This document shows, in pieces, positions 8,544 to 17,002 of a stretch of 32,930 bases of DNA. The DNA lies in contig CADBUP010000096.1 in NCBI GenBank assembly GCA_902797885.1, positions 1-32,930 of the forward strand. The letters run 5' to 3'. A program made the translations under genes and the position numbers. Every line of letters starts with the position of its first letter. Position 1 is the first letter of the stretch. This DNA is from an uncultured Ruminococcus sp. Its GTDB lineage: Bacteria; Bacillota; Clostridia; Monoglobales; Monoglobaceae. Below the pieces are notes generated by a model. The model saw only the letters and a program-made list of their open reading frames with translations. It was not told the origin of the DNA and made no database searches.

Positions 8544-9135
8544 ATGTACTTACCCCCGAAAGCCGCGAAATGGCGGGCATAAGCCGCTCATCCGTAATCT
8601 CCTGAAGTTTATCAGACCTCAGTCTTTCGTCATAGTATTCTTCCATACTTATCGGCTTTCCGACTCTGATAGTTATTTTAGAAAAGAGCTTATATCCGCC
8701 GTCAATTCCAACAGGAATAATTTTCACTCTTGATTTAATAGCAATGAGCGCCGTTCCCGGCTTGCCCTTGTGCATATACCCCTTTGGTGACCTTGCTCCT
8801 TCGGGAAAAATCATAAGATTTTCTTTATTTGAAAGGATGCTTATCGCTGCGCGAAGCGCCGCAATATCATTCTTTCCGCGCTTCACAGGGAAAGCGCCGA
8901 CAAATCTTAAAAACGCGCCGAACACCTTGTTCTCAAACAATTCTTCTTTCGCCATAAACCGAAACTTAATCGGGAGCGCCACCGCAAGAAGCGGCGGGTC
9001 ATTAAGACTTTTATGATTCGCACAGACAATATACCCATCCTCTTTCGGAATGTTTTCAAGTCCTTCGATTTTTACACGGTAAAAAATTTTATAATAAGCC
9101 TTAACCACCGCTCTTGCAAACTCATAAAAGCTCAT
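8524..9135 (-). CDS. plsC: 1-acyl-sn-glycerol-3-phosphate acyltransferase
   Basis: PlsC transfers an acyl chain to lysophosphatidate at the membrane to give phosphatidate. The 203-residue protein has the acyltransferase motif NHKSLNDPP with the catalytic pair His41/Asp46, the substrate motif FPEGARS (110-116), and a C-terminal IPVGIDG segment. It overlaps cmk by 4 bp at its start and ispH-S1 by 20 bp at its end, so the three are translationally coupled. The cmk-plsC-ispH order is a familiar clostridial arrangement. Confidence 0.94.
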   Translation of the reverse strand: MSFYEFARAVVKAYYKIFYRVKIEGLENIPKEDGYIVCANHKSLNDPPLLAVALPIKFRFMAKEELFENKVFGAFLRFVGAFPVKRGKNDIAALRAAISILSNKENLMIFPEGARSPKGYMHKGKPGTALIAIKSRVKIIPVGIDGGYKLFSKITIRVGKPISMEEYYDERLRSDKLQEITDERLMPAISRLSGVSTYENRDC

Positions 9136-9806
9136 ACTTTATTCCCGACCCTTCTGCTTTGCGCAAGCTCGCACACCTTATCAATCGACTCTTCAAGCGT
9201 CATATCCGTATTGTCCATATACACACTATCGTCCGCCGGTTTAAGCGGTGCAAACTCTCGCCCCGAATCGTTTTTATCCCTATATTCTATATCCGCCTTA
9301 ACCGCATCGAAATCAGTTTCAACGCCTTTTTCCTTAAGCTCCCGACAACGGCGGTTTGCCCTTTCCTCTACCGACGCGGTTAAATATATTTTAAGCTCGG
9401 CGTCCGGAAGGACATATGTTCCTATATCTCTTCCGTCCATTATAACATCGGTGTCGGCGGCGAGCTTTCTCTGAAGCTCAACAAGCTTAAGCCGAACCTC
9501 GGGGATAACCGCCACATTAGATGCCGCAACCGAAATTTCGGGCAGCCGTATATCCGTGGACACATCCTCACCGTTTAAGAATATCAGCTGACCGTTCTCG
9601 TTATGGCGGATGGCAACATCGACATCATCGAGTATTGATTTTACGCCCTCGGCGTCAGCCGTATCGATTCCGCGTCTAACCGCGGCAAGACCTATCGCGC
9701 GATACATTGCGCCGGTATCTATATAAACAAAACCAAGCCGTTTTGCCGCTCCTTTTGAAATTGTACTTTTTCCTGCGCCCGCAGGACCGTCTATAGCTAT
9801 TTTCAT
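9132..9806 (-). CDS. cmk: Cytidylate kinase
   Basis: Cmk phosphorylates CMP and dCMP with ATP for nucleic acid and phospholipid precursor supply. The start at 9806 (MKIAIDGPAGAGKST) gives 224 residues, normal for the family. The longer in-frame extension upstream has no family match and would overlap the preceding gene. Visible motifs are the P-loop GPAGAGKS (7-14), YIDTGAMYRA, the CMP-site DGRDIGTYVLPDA, and an RRCRE lid region. GAAAGG lies 12 nt upstream, a somewhat long spacing. Confidence 0.95.
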   Translation of the reverse strand: MKIAIDGPAGAGKSTISKGAAKRLGFVYIDTGAMYRAIGLAAVRRGIDTADAEGVKSILDDVDVAIRHNENGQLIFLNGEDVSTDIRLPEISVAASNVAVIPEVRLKLVELQRKLAADTDVIMDGRDIGTYVLPDAELKIYLTASVEERANRRCRELKEKGVETDFDAVKADIEYRDKNDSGREFAPLKPADDSVYMDNTDMTLEESIDKVCELAQSRRVGNKV

Positions 9807-9834
9807 AAGCTTACCAAACCTTTCGTTGAATATG

Positions 9835-10572
9835 TCAGACATCCGAACGGACAAACATAGCGGCATCGCGTGCCGCCGCCGCTGTCTCGGGATACTCCAT
9901 TCCCATATTATGCGTAATAAAAACCGGAATATTCAGCGCATCTCCGATTTCAGCCTTATCCGCGGCGTTCACCGTGGTATCACACACCAGCATCGACGCG
10001 CCGGTGCGTTTAAGCATGTCCTTAACCGCGTCCATACCGTCAACCGCGTTTGTCTCAATCACATTTATTATAGGAACAGAGTATTCAAGCGCCGCATCCG
10101 TATCAAAGACCGCGTTTTTAAGTACGGGAACGTACATCTTTTCGGCTATATCACCGCCGCCCTCAGCAACTAACCCGCTGACCGTTATCGGCGAAGCATA
10201 GACAACCGCTCCCTTGCCGCGGCGTATCATAGTGGCAAGCTGACGATACGACAGACATTTTCGCGCACCGTAGCTTTCCTCCATATTAACGTATTTAATG
10301 TATTTTATTCTTCCTCTGCAAACAGAGTAAGCGGTAACCGATAATCTTGACTTCGGTTCCTCAACCGCGTCAATAATCGCGGTTACACGATTCTTCACAA
10401 CCGCCGAATTAATCGAGGCGGCCGAACCGTCACCGACGATTACGCTTCCCTTTCCAAACCTTCCGGCACCGAGGAAGTTCGTGAAGTAAACCACATATTT
10501 TTCATCGCGGACCTCAAGCTGTTTCACCACTCGCAAAACACCCGAACCGCCGTCAGACAGCACTAAAACCAT
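9835..10572 (-). CDS. Divergent CobK/CbiJ-like (precorrin-6A reductase family) protein
   Basis: The 245-residue protein lines up by eye along its length with CobK/CbiJ, which reduces precorrin-6A in cobalamin synthesis. An N-terminal nucleotide-type segment (LVLSDGGSG) comes first, then a TAIIDAVEEP region where the family has an IDATHPFA motif, then a central VVYASP segment, then ASMLVCDTTVNAADKAEI followed by ALNIPVFI where the family has LVTKxSGG and a LGIPVxxIxRP end. The family's THPF and K-SGG residues are missing, so the classical reaction is doubtful. No cobalamin gene is nearby. It overlaps the zinc-ribbon gene by 1 nt (TAATG) and probably forms a functional pair with it. Homology is inferred; function is open. 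Confidence 0.5.
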   Translation of the reverse strand: MVLVLSDGGSGVLRVVKQLEVRDEKYVVYFTNFLGAGRFGKGSVIVGDGSAASINSAVVKNRVTAIIDAVEEPKSRLSVTAYSVCRGRIKYIKYVNMEESYGARKCLSYRQLATMIRRGKGAVVYASPITVSGLVAEGGGDIAEKMYVPVLKNAVFDTDAALEYSVPIINVIETNAVDGMDAVKDMLKRTGASMLVCDTTVNAADKAEIGDALNIPVFITHNMGMEYPETAAAARDAAMFVRSDV

Positions 10573-10970
10573 TATTCATCTTCCTCATGTTCAACCGCCC
10601 CGTGCACATCAACCGTCATATTTGCTCCGCAGGAAGAACAATATTCCGCATCCGCGTCATTGGGGCTTCCGCACTTCGGGCACTTAAACTCTATATCCTC
10701 CGCGTTGCTCTCAAGGATTCTGATTTTCGCATATTTAGCCTTAATAATTCCGCATTTAAGCTTAATATCGTCATCATTGTCCACACCGTCGGCAAACGAC
10801 TGATACATCAGCTTTCCGATTTCATTATACAGCTTTCTGATTTCGCCTTTAAGTTCAAAGATAGCATACTTAGTCTTCGAAACATCAATCAACTCACCCG
10901 ACTTCTGTGCAACAACGTGTGCCGCGTCCGAAACGACATCCTTTACCGTATCAAAAATACTTGAACTCAT
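10572..10970 (-). CDS. Zinc-ribbon protein of unknown function
   Basis: 132 residues. Residues 1-30 look amphipathic, 31-95 are probably helical and rich in Lys, Glu and Ile, and the end carries a zinc ribbon with CPKC (97-100) and CSSC (111-114), followed by an acidic tail. Proteins of this layout (helical region plus double-CxxC ribbon) are widespread in Clostridia and usually unnamed. AAGGAGG precedes the ATG. It is translationally coupled to the CobK-like gene behind it. The ribbon probably mediates protein or nucleic-acid contacts; no partner can be named. Confidence 0.8.
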   Translation of the reverse strand: MSSSIFDTVKDVVSDAAHVVAQKSGELIDVSKTKYAIFELKGEIRKLYNEIGKLMYQSFADGVDNDDDIKLKCGIIKAKYAKIRILESNAEDIEFKCPKCGSPNDADAEYCSSCGANMTVDVHGAVEHEEDE

Positions 10971-11014
10971 AGTATTTCCTCCTTATATCTAAATATTATA
11001 TTCAAACGTTATAT

Positions 11015-12112
11015 TTAAACATTAAATCTGAACAGAATTATATCTCCGTCCTTCACAACATATTCCTTTCCTTCTGAACGAACAAGCCCCTTTTCCTTCG
11101 CGGCGGTCATCGAGCCGCATTCCATAAGGTCATCAAAGGCAACAACCTCCGCGCGGATAAACCCACGCTCAAAATCGGTATGAATCTTTCCCGCCGCCTG
11201 AGGAGCCTTTGTTCCCTCTTTTATTGTCCACGCTCTGACCTCAGGCTTGCCCGCGGTCAGATAGCTTATTAAGCCCAAGAGCTTATAGCTTGCACGGATA
11301 AGCTTATCGAGACCCGATTCGCTTGCGCCGAGCTCTTCTAAAAATACCTGCTTTTCATCCTTGTCAAGAGCCGCTATTTCTTCCTCTATCCTTGCCGAAA
11401 TAACCATAACCTCGGAATTCTCGGTTGCGGCAAACTCGCGGATTTTGTTTACAAACTCATTCTCCCCGTCCGGCTTTGAATAGTCATCCTCTGCCACGTT
11501 TGCCGCATAAATTACCGGCTTTAACGTCAGAAGAGAAACGTCGGTAAGCATCTCGCGCTCATCATCGGTCATCTCCATTGTTCTTGCACACTTTCCGCTC
11601 TCCAAAACATCATGAAGTCTCTCATAAAACTCAAGCTGAGTTTTAAACGACTTATCTCCGCCTTTTAACGACTTCCGCGTCTTGTCAATTCTTCTGTCAA
11701 GAATCTCAAGGTCTGACATAATCAGCTCAAAGTTTATCGTTTCAATATCGCGAATCGGATCAACCGAACCGTCAACATGAACAATATTCTCATCCTCAAA
11801 AGCACGGACAACATGAACAATTGCGTCAACCTCGCGTATATTTGACAGGAACTTGTTTCCGAGACCCTCGCCCTTGCTCGCACCCTTTACAAGACCCGCA
11901 ATATCCACAAATTCAATAACCGCATAAGTGGTCTTATCGGGATTATACATCTTTACAAGCTCATCAATCCTCTTATCGGGAACGATAACCGTTCCGACAT
12001 TCGGCTCTATCGTACAAAACGGGTAATTGGCAGATTCCGCCCCCGCCTGTGTTATCGCATTAAACAATGTGCTTTTGCCGACATTCGGCAGCCCTACTAT
12101 ACCTAATTTCAT
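11015..12112 (-). CDS. ychF: Obg-family GTPase/ATPase YchF (OLA1)
   Basis: YchF is a ribosome-associated P-loop NTPase linked to translation and stress control. The 365-residue protein has G1 GLPNVGKS (7-14), a G3 region [18 protein letters not shown], and the NxxE-type base motif ANVAEDD that gives the family its ATP preference in place of the usual NKxD. A C-terminal TGS-type domain ends in [27 protein letters not shown] precedes the ATG. It lies between glmM (42 bp upstream) and the zinc-ribbon gene, all on one strand. Confidence 0.97.
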   Translation of the reverse strand: MKLGIVGLPNVGKSTLFNAITQAGAESANYPFCTIEPNVGTVIVPDKRIDELVKMYNPDKTTYAVIEFVDIAGLVKGASKGEGLGNKFLSNIREVDAIVHVVRAFEDENIVHVDGSVDPIRDIETINFELIMSDLEILDRRIDKTRKSLKGGDKSFKTQLEFYERLHDVLESGKCARTMEMTDDEREMLTDVSLLTLKPVIYAANVAEDDYSKPDGENEFVNKIREFAATENSEVMVISARIEEEIAALDKDEKQVFLEELGASESGLDKLIRASYKLLGLISYLTAGKPEVRAWTIKEGTKAPQAAGKIHTDFERGFIRAEVVAFDDLMECGSMTAAKEKGLVRSEGKEYVVKDGDIILFRFNV

Positions 12113-12154
12113 CTTCTGATTTCCTCTTTTCGATTATAATATTACATATTTAAC

Positions 12155-13510
12155 TTAGTTAAGCTTTTCTTCCATAAGAGCGGCGAGTTCCTCCGCATAG
12201 CGCTTGATTTCCGCCTCATCCTGTCCCTCAATCATCACGCGGACAAGCGGCTCTGTTCCGGACGGACGAATCAAGACCCTTCCGCTTCCCGCAAACGCCG
12301 CTTCAAGTTTTTCTATCTTTTCGCGGATTTCGGGAATCGCCATATACCTATCCTCGCTCTTAAACTCGTTTTTAACCCTTGCGTTTACCAGCACCTGCGG
12401 ATAAATTTTCATTACCGACGCAAGCTCAGACAGCTTCTTCCCTGTACGTTTCATAACCGAAATCAGAGCGATTCCGGTAACAAGGCCGTCGCCGGTCGTA
12501 TTATAGTCAAGAAGGATAACGTGACCCGACTGTTCTCCGCCGATTTTGTGACCGTGCTTTAACATTTCCTCAAGCACATATCTGTCACCGACCTTTGTTC
12601 TCTTTATGTTGAGCCCCTCTTTCTCTCCCATTTTAAAGAAGCCGAGGTTACTCATAACAGTCGCGACAACCGTGTTGTCTTCAAGTTTTCCGCGCGAACG
12701 CATATCAAGCGCGCATATCGCCATTATCTTATCTCCGTCAACCAAAACTCCGTTTTCGTCAACTGCCAAAACCCTGTCGGCATCCCCGTCAAAGGCAAGC
12801 CCGACATCCGCTCCAGTCTTTTTGACGAATTCGGAAAGATTCTCGATATGGGTCGAGCCGCAGTCCTTGTTTATATTTGTTCCGTCCGGCTTATCACAGG
12901 TGACAAACACCTCTGCCCCTAAGTCCTCAAGCGCACGCCTTGCCGTCACGCTTGACGAACCGTTCGCACAGTCTATGGCAATCTTGATTCCGTCAAATCT
13001 CACATCCGTTGTAGACATAGCAAATTTAATATATTCATCCACCAGAGAGGTATCCTCTTCTCTGTGTCCTATATTCCCGTATGCCGCACGTTCAACCTCT
13101 TCCGCCTTATCAATGATTATACTTTCGATACGATTTTCTGTCTCGTCCTTAAGCTTATATCCTTCACCGCTGAAAAACTTGATCCCGTTATGCTCAAATG
13201 GATTGTGTGACGCCGAAATCATAACCCCCGCGTCAAAGCCGCACTTTCTGACAAGATAAGCGATTGCCGGAGTGGGAATAACCCCCGCGCTTATAACCTT
13301 TGCACCCACGCTGCACAATCCGGCCGTCAAAGCACATTCTAAAATATCCCCTGATATTCTTGTGTCCTTTCCGACCAATATTGTCGGCTTCCTTCCTGTG
13401 TTACCGGTCAGCACATATGCACCGGCCTGACCTATCTCAAACGCCAACTCGGGCGTAAGCTCTTTATTTGCAATTCCGCGGACACCGTCCGTACCGAACA
13501 TTCTACCCAT
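12155..13510 (-). CDS. glmM: Phosphoglucosamine mutase
   Basis: GlmM converts glucosamine-6-phosphate to glucosamine-1-phosphate for UDP-GlcNAc and peptidoglycan synthesis. The 451-residue protein has MFGTDGVRG at the start, the phosphoserine loop SASHNP (catalytic Ser101), the metal loop DGDADR (241-246), a sugar loop GGEQSGH, and the phosphate site RPSGTEPLVRV. GGAGGAAA precedes the ATG. In many Firmicutes glmM is the third gene of cdaA-cdaR-glmM, and GlmM binds and inhibits CdaA. Here a FAD-protein gene separates it from cdaR, and a consensus promoter stands directly before it. Confidence 0.97.
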   Translation of the reverse strand: MGRMFGTDGVRGIANKELTPELAFEIGQAGAYVLTGNTGRKPTILVGKDTRISGDILECALTAGLCSVGAKVISAGVIPTPAIAYLVRKCGFDAGVMISASHNPFEHNGIKFFSGEGYKLKDETENRIESIIIDKAEEVERAAYGNIGHREEDTSLVDEYIKFAMSTTDVRFDGIKIAIDCANGSSSVTARRALEDLGAEVFVTCDKPDGTNINKDCGSTHIENLSEFVKKTGADVGLAFDGDADRVLAVDENGVLVDGDKIMAICALDMRSRGKLEDNTVVATVMSNLGFFKMGEKEGLNIKRTKVGDRYVLEEMLKHGHKIGGEQSGHVILLDYNTTGDGLVTGIALISVMKRTGKKLSELASVMKIYPQVLVNARVKNEFKSEDRYMAIPEIREKIEKLEAAFAGSGRVLIRPSGTEPLVRVMIEGQDEAEIKRYAEELAALMEEKLN

Positions 13511-13557
13511 TTATTTTCCTCCGAACTATAATTTTCTCTGTTTTATCTTAATATATA

Positions 13558-13586
13558 ATTATATGATAAAATGCGTATTTTGTCAA
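13558..13586 (-). promoter_or_regulatory. Full-consensus sigma-A promoter of glmM
   Basis: On the minus strand, -35 TTGACA (13581-13586), a 17-bp spacer and -10 TATAAT (13558-13563). Both boxes match the consensus fully. The -35 overlaps the last codons of the upstream FAD gene. It should make glmM and downstream genes at least partly independent of cdaAR transcription. Confidence 0.85.
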
Positions 13587-15136
13587 TCATTATCAATCAA
13601 CGAAATTGCCGCGCGGATTCCGTCAACCGCGGCGCTGACAATTCCGCCCGCATATCCGGCGCCCTCGCCCGACGGATAAATACCCGAGACGTTTATACTT
13701 TGCATATTTTCGCCGCGCAAAATCCGAACGGGCGCCGATGTTCTCGATTCTATTCCGGTCAGAACCGCTCCGCCGCCGGCGAATCCCTTCATCCGCCTTT
13801 CAAAATCACAAAGTCCGCTGCGCAGCGTATCTGTGACAAATTGCGGCAGGCAATTTTTAAGCTCCGCAAGTTTAAATCCGCTTGTTACGGTCGGCGAAAC
13901 TCCGCCGATTTCACCTGTCGGAACATCATCTATAAAATCTTCGGCAAGCTGAATCGGGGCCTTTCCATCACCGCCGCCAAGCCTAAACGCAAGCCGCTCA
14001 TACTTTCGCTGAAACTCCATTCCGCCGAGAATTCCGGGTTCAAAGTCCTCGGGACGCACATTGACCACGAGGGCGCTGTTTGCATTTCTTCCGTCACGGG
14101 CATAGCAGCTCATACCGTTGACAGCAAGCATCTCATTCTCGCTGGACGCGTTCACCACCGTTCCACCCGGACACATACAAAATGAATAACAGCTTCTCCT
14201 TCCGCCGTTATACACCACACGATAATCGGCCGGCGGAAGTCCTTCCGCTCCGCCGTATTGAAGCCCGTCTATGAACTTTTGTGAATGTTCGATTCTCACG
14301 CCGACCGCAAACGGTTTCGGCTCAAGCGCAAGCTTCCTCTCGCAAAGTCTTTCGTATGTGTCGCGGCTGCTATGGCCTATCGCCAAAATCAAGCTCTCAC
14401 AATCAAGAAATTCGCCGTTTGAAAGCTCTATCCCGCAAAGCGCACCGTTTTTCAGCCGTATGTCGGTCAGGCTCGTATTAAATCTGACCTCTGCTCCAAG
14501 CCCAATCAGCCTCTTTCGCATATTCTTTATTGTTCCGCAGAGCCTGTCGGTTCCTATATGCGGCTTCGCCTTGTACATAATATCACGGGGCGCGCCGAAA
14601 TCGGTAAAGGTTTTAAGCACAAACCTCTGTTTCGGGTCGCTTATCCGTGTATTCAGCTTTCCGTCCGAAAAGGTTCCCGCACCGCCCTCGCCGAACTGTA
14701 CGTTTGAGTTCGGGTCAAGCTTTCCCGTTTTCCAGAAGCGTTTTACCGCTTCCGTTCTGCTGTCTACATCGCCGCCGCGTTCAAGTATAATCGGTGGGTT
14801 CCCCGAAAGCGTCAATATCCAAGCGGCAAAAAGTCCGCACGGACCCATTCCGACAACCACAGGCCGTTTTTTAAGCGGCTTTCGTTTTACCTCAAGCACG
14901 GCGGTGTCCTCAAATTTTCGGATTCTTCCGCCGGAAATGACATTGTCGTCTGTTTCCGCCGTTACTCCGTACACATAATGAATGTTATTTTTTCGCCTTG
15001 CGTCTATCGATTGCCGGTATATCCGATAATTTTTTGCCGAAATGCAATCAGACCGCACAATTTCTCGTGCGGCCGCGATTACCTCGTCTTTTGTATGCAC
15101 TATCGGCATCTTTATGTCATTTATCAGTATCTGCAT
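13583..15136 (-). CDS. FAD-dependent oxidoreductase, COG2509 type
   Basis: About 517 residues. The N-terminal 90 residues form a separate alpha/beta segment, followed by a dinucleotide-binding motif VVVGMGPCGLFAAWIL and ILERGGDVDSR. Then comes NVQFGEGGAGTFSDGKL, which is characteristic of this group, then central ILAIGHSSRDTYE, and a C-terminal FAD-site segment SGIYPSGEGAGYAGG. Substrate and physiological role are unknown. The ATG at 15136 is favoured because AGGGTG lies 6-7 nt upstream; a GTG three codons earlier is possible. It is 19 bp downstream of cdaR and so co-transcribed with cdaAR, which hints at a cell-envelope or redox link without proving one. Confidence 0.88.
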   Translation of the reverse strand: MQILINDIKMPIVHTKDEVIAAAREIVRSDCISAKNYRIYRQSIDARRKNNIHYVYGVTAETDDNVISGGRIRKFEDTAVLEVKRKPLKKRPVVVGMGPCGLFAAWILTLSGNPPIILERGGDVDSRTEAVKRFWKTGKLDPNSNVQFGEGGAGTFSDGKLNTRISDPKQRFVLKTFTDFGAPRDIMYKAKPHIGTDRLCGTIKNMRKRLIGLGAEVRFNTSLTDIRLKNGALCGIELSNGEFLDCESLILAIGHSSRDTYERLCERKLALEPKPFAVGVRIEHSQKFIDGLQYGGAEGLPPADYRVVYNGGRRSCYSFCMCPGGTVVNASSENEMLAVNGMSCYARDGRNANSALVVNVRPEDFEPGILGGMEFQRKYERLAFRLGGGDGKAPIQLAEDFIDDVPTGEIGGVSPTVTSGFKLAELKNCLPQFVTDTLRSGLCDFERRMKGFAGGGAVLTGIESRTSAPVRILRGENMQSINVSGIYPSGEGAGYAGGIVSAAVDGIRAAISLIDND

Positions 15137-15155
15137 ATGCTTCACCCTGCCGATT

Positions 15156-16100
15156 TTAATCTTCTAATGATATTTCGGCTTCCGAAATACCGTTATAAAC
15201 CTTGATTCCGTTTGGAATCTTCAGCTTAACCTTAATCTTTTTATTATCGTTCAGCTTGTCTAAAGGAATTTCCTCCGTGCTGATTGCGTCAAGCTCCGAA
15301 AGAACCTTATCCGTGCCATATACAAATATCTCAGACGGATCTGTCCGATATACAAAGTTATCGGGAAGTTCCTGGCCGCCGAAGTTCGCTTTAATCTCCA
15401 CCTTACGCATTTTGAGGATAGGACAGTGCACCTTAACCTTCTCGCTGGATACGCTCACCCTCTTCATTATTGCGTCGAGCTGAGAAATTTCTTTCCCGTC
15501 CTCTCCGCTGAACGTAACGGGAAGTTCAGCATCTATATCAACATCCGCGCCGTTATAATTCAGCGTGCAATTAGCCGCCGCTATCTTTTCGACCGCGGAT
15601 TCGGGGCCCTTTACGGTTATCTTTGCCGGATTCACCGTTGGGGTATCGGCTATATAATCGACCGCCGCCGAGCCAACCGTCCTGACCTTAACATCAACCT
15701 TCTTTTCGGTACACTTTTCGGTCTTAACATCGACAGTATAGATGCTCTGTGAGCTTATGCCCTGGCTCTCAAACGGAATAACAATCTCAACCGGAACAGT
15801 TTGTGTTCCCTCCTTGTCAATATTCGAAACATCCGCCTTGACAATTATGGTTTTCATGTCGTTGTTTCCCATCTTTTTTCGGCTTCCCTTTACTTTAACG
15901 GTAACGGTCGTCGCCGATTCGCTTATAACGGCAAGTCCCTTGTTATTCAGGCTTTCCTGACCGACAAACTGAATCGGAAGGTCTCTGACAGTAACCTCAA
16001 TAGCCGGATCCATAACCAATGATATATATATCCATATACACATTGCGATAAGAACCGAAATCACTTTAAGTGAATTATCAGATGACAGTATTTTTTTCAT
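15156..16100 (-). CDS. cdaR: CdaR, YbbR-repeat regulator of the c-di-AMP cyclase
   Basis: CdaR is the extracytoplasmic partner of CdaA and modulates c-di-AMP production. The 314-residue protein begins with KKIL..NSLKVISVLIAMCIW, an uncleaved membrane anchor (about 8-28), followed by repeated YbbR domains of about 80 residues each. Their hallmark phrases are visible (VKVKGSRKKM, ITVKGPESAVEKI, IFVYGTDKVLSELDAI). It overlaps the cdaA stop by 1 nt (TGATG), so the pair is translationally coupled. Confidence 0.93.
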   Translation of the reverse strand: MKKILSSDNSLKVISVLIAMCIWIYISLVMDPAIEVTVRDLPIQFVGQESLNNKGLAVISESATTVTVKVKGSRKKMGNNDMKTIIVKADVSNIDKEGTQTVPVEIVIPFESQGISSQSIYTVDVKTEKCTEKKVDVKVRTVGSAAVDYIADTPTVNPAKITVKGPESAVEKIAAANCTLNYNGADVDIDAELPVTFSGEDGKEISQLDAIMKRVSVSSEKVKVHCPILKMRKVEIKANFGGQELPDNFVYRTDPSEIFVYGTDKVLSELDAISTEEIPLDKLNDNKKIKVKLKIPNGIKVYNGISEAEISLED

Positions 16101-16963
16101 CAGCTATGCCTCCTTTTTGTGAGGCTTGAAAACCTGAATTTCGACTTTCCGTCAACGTCGTCGCCGTTTCCGCTGACAAGCTCCATTATTTTGTTTCTGA
16201 GACTCTCTTCGTTATAGCCTGTTGTCAAAACGCCCTTATACGCGATCGAAATCCTTCCTGTTTCTTCGGATACAATGACCGCGATAACGTCAGACTCCTC
16301 AGAGATTCCTATTCCGGCACGGTGTCTTGTTCCGTGCGATGTCTTAATATTCGGGTTCTGTGACAACGGCAGGACACAACTCGCAAGCTCAACCTTATAA
16401 TTTCTGATAATGACCGCTCCGTCATGAAGCGGTGTGTCGGGAACAAAAATATTCTCAAGCAGCTCACTTGTCACCTTAGCGGAAATCGGAACTCCCGAGC
16501 TTATCAGGCTGTCGATGTTGTCGCTGTTTTCTATCACAATCAACGCGCCGGTTCTTGTGTTTGACATAGCCTGAGCCGCCTTAGCAATCTCACGTATAAC
16601 CTGTTGACTTTCAACCCCGGAATCGTTATGCTGAACAAACAAGCTGCTCGCCGCGCGCCTTCCCACGTGTTCAAGCGCACGCCGAAGCTCGGGCTGAAAA
16701 ACAATCAGCAACGCGATTATTCCCAGCTGAAGGAAGTTACTCAAAATGAAATACAGCGTGTTTAGCTTTGCCACATAGCTGATTTGGGTCAAAAGTATTA
16801 CCAGTACAACGCCTTTCAGGAGCTGAACCGTTCTTGTATCTCTTATGAACTTTAACGCTTTATATACGATATATGAAACAATGGCTATATCAACCACGTC
16901 GGTTATGCGAAACAGCGCAAGCTGATTTACTACCGTATGATACACGTTCTGCCACCAACCCAT
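16100..16963 (-). CDS. cdaA: Diadenylate cyclase CdaA
   Basis: CdaA condenses two ATP molecules into c-di-AMP, which controls potassium and osmolyte balance and wall homeostasis. The 287-residue protein has three N-terminal membrane helices (about 22-40, 48-66 and 70-89) and then a DAC domain. The catalytic DGA (181-183) and GTRHR (211-215) motifs are intact. AAAGGAGG precedes the ATG. It heads cdaA-cdaR-(FAD protein)-glmM and lies 39 bp after proS, so it may be transcribed from the proS promoter. No separate consensus promoter was seen in the gap. Confidence 0.96.
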   Translation of the reverse strand: MGWWQNVYHTVVNQLALFRITDVVDIAIVSYIVYKALKFIRDTRTVQLLKGVVLVILLTQISYVAKLNTLYFILSNFLQLGIIALLIVFQPELRRALEHVGRRAASSLFVQHNDSGVESQQVIREIAKAAQAMSNTRTGALIVIENSDNIDSLISSGVPISAKVTSELLENIFVPDTPLHDGAVIIRNYKVELASCVLPLSQNPNIKTSHGTRHRAGIGISEESDVIAVIVSEETGRISIAYKGVLTTGYNEESLRNKIMELVSGNGDDVDGKSKFRFSSLTKRRHS

Positions 16964-17002
16964 TTTGAGCCCTCCTTTACCTGAAATATTAAATGTTTTT
17001 TA

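Noticed and set aside
12606-13259. 217-codon plus-strand open frame
   Set aside because: Antisense to glmM, Ser/Pro-rich as expected of a shadow frame.
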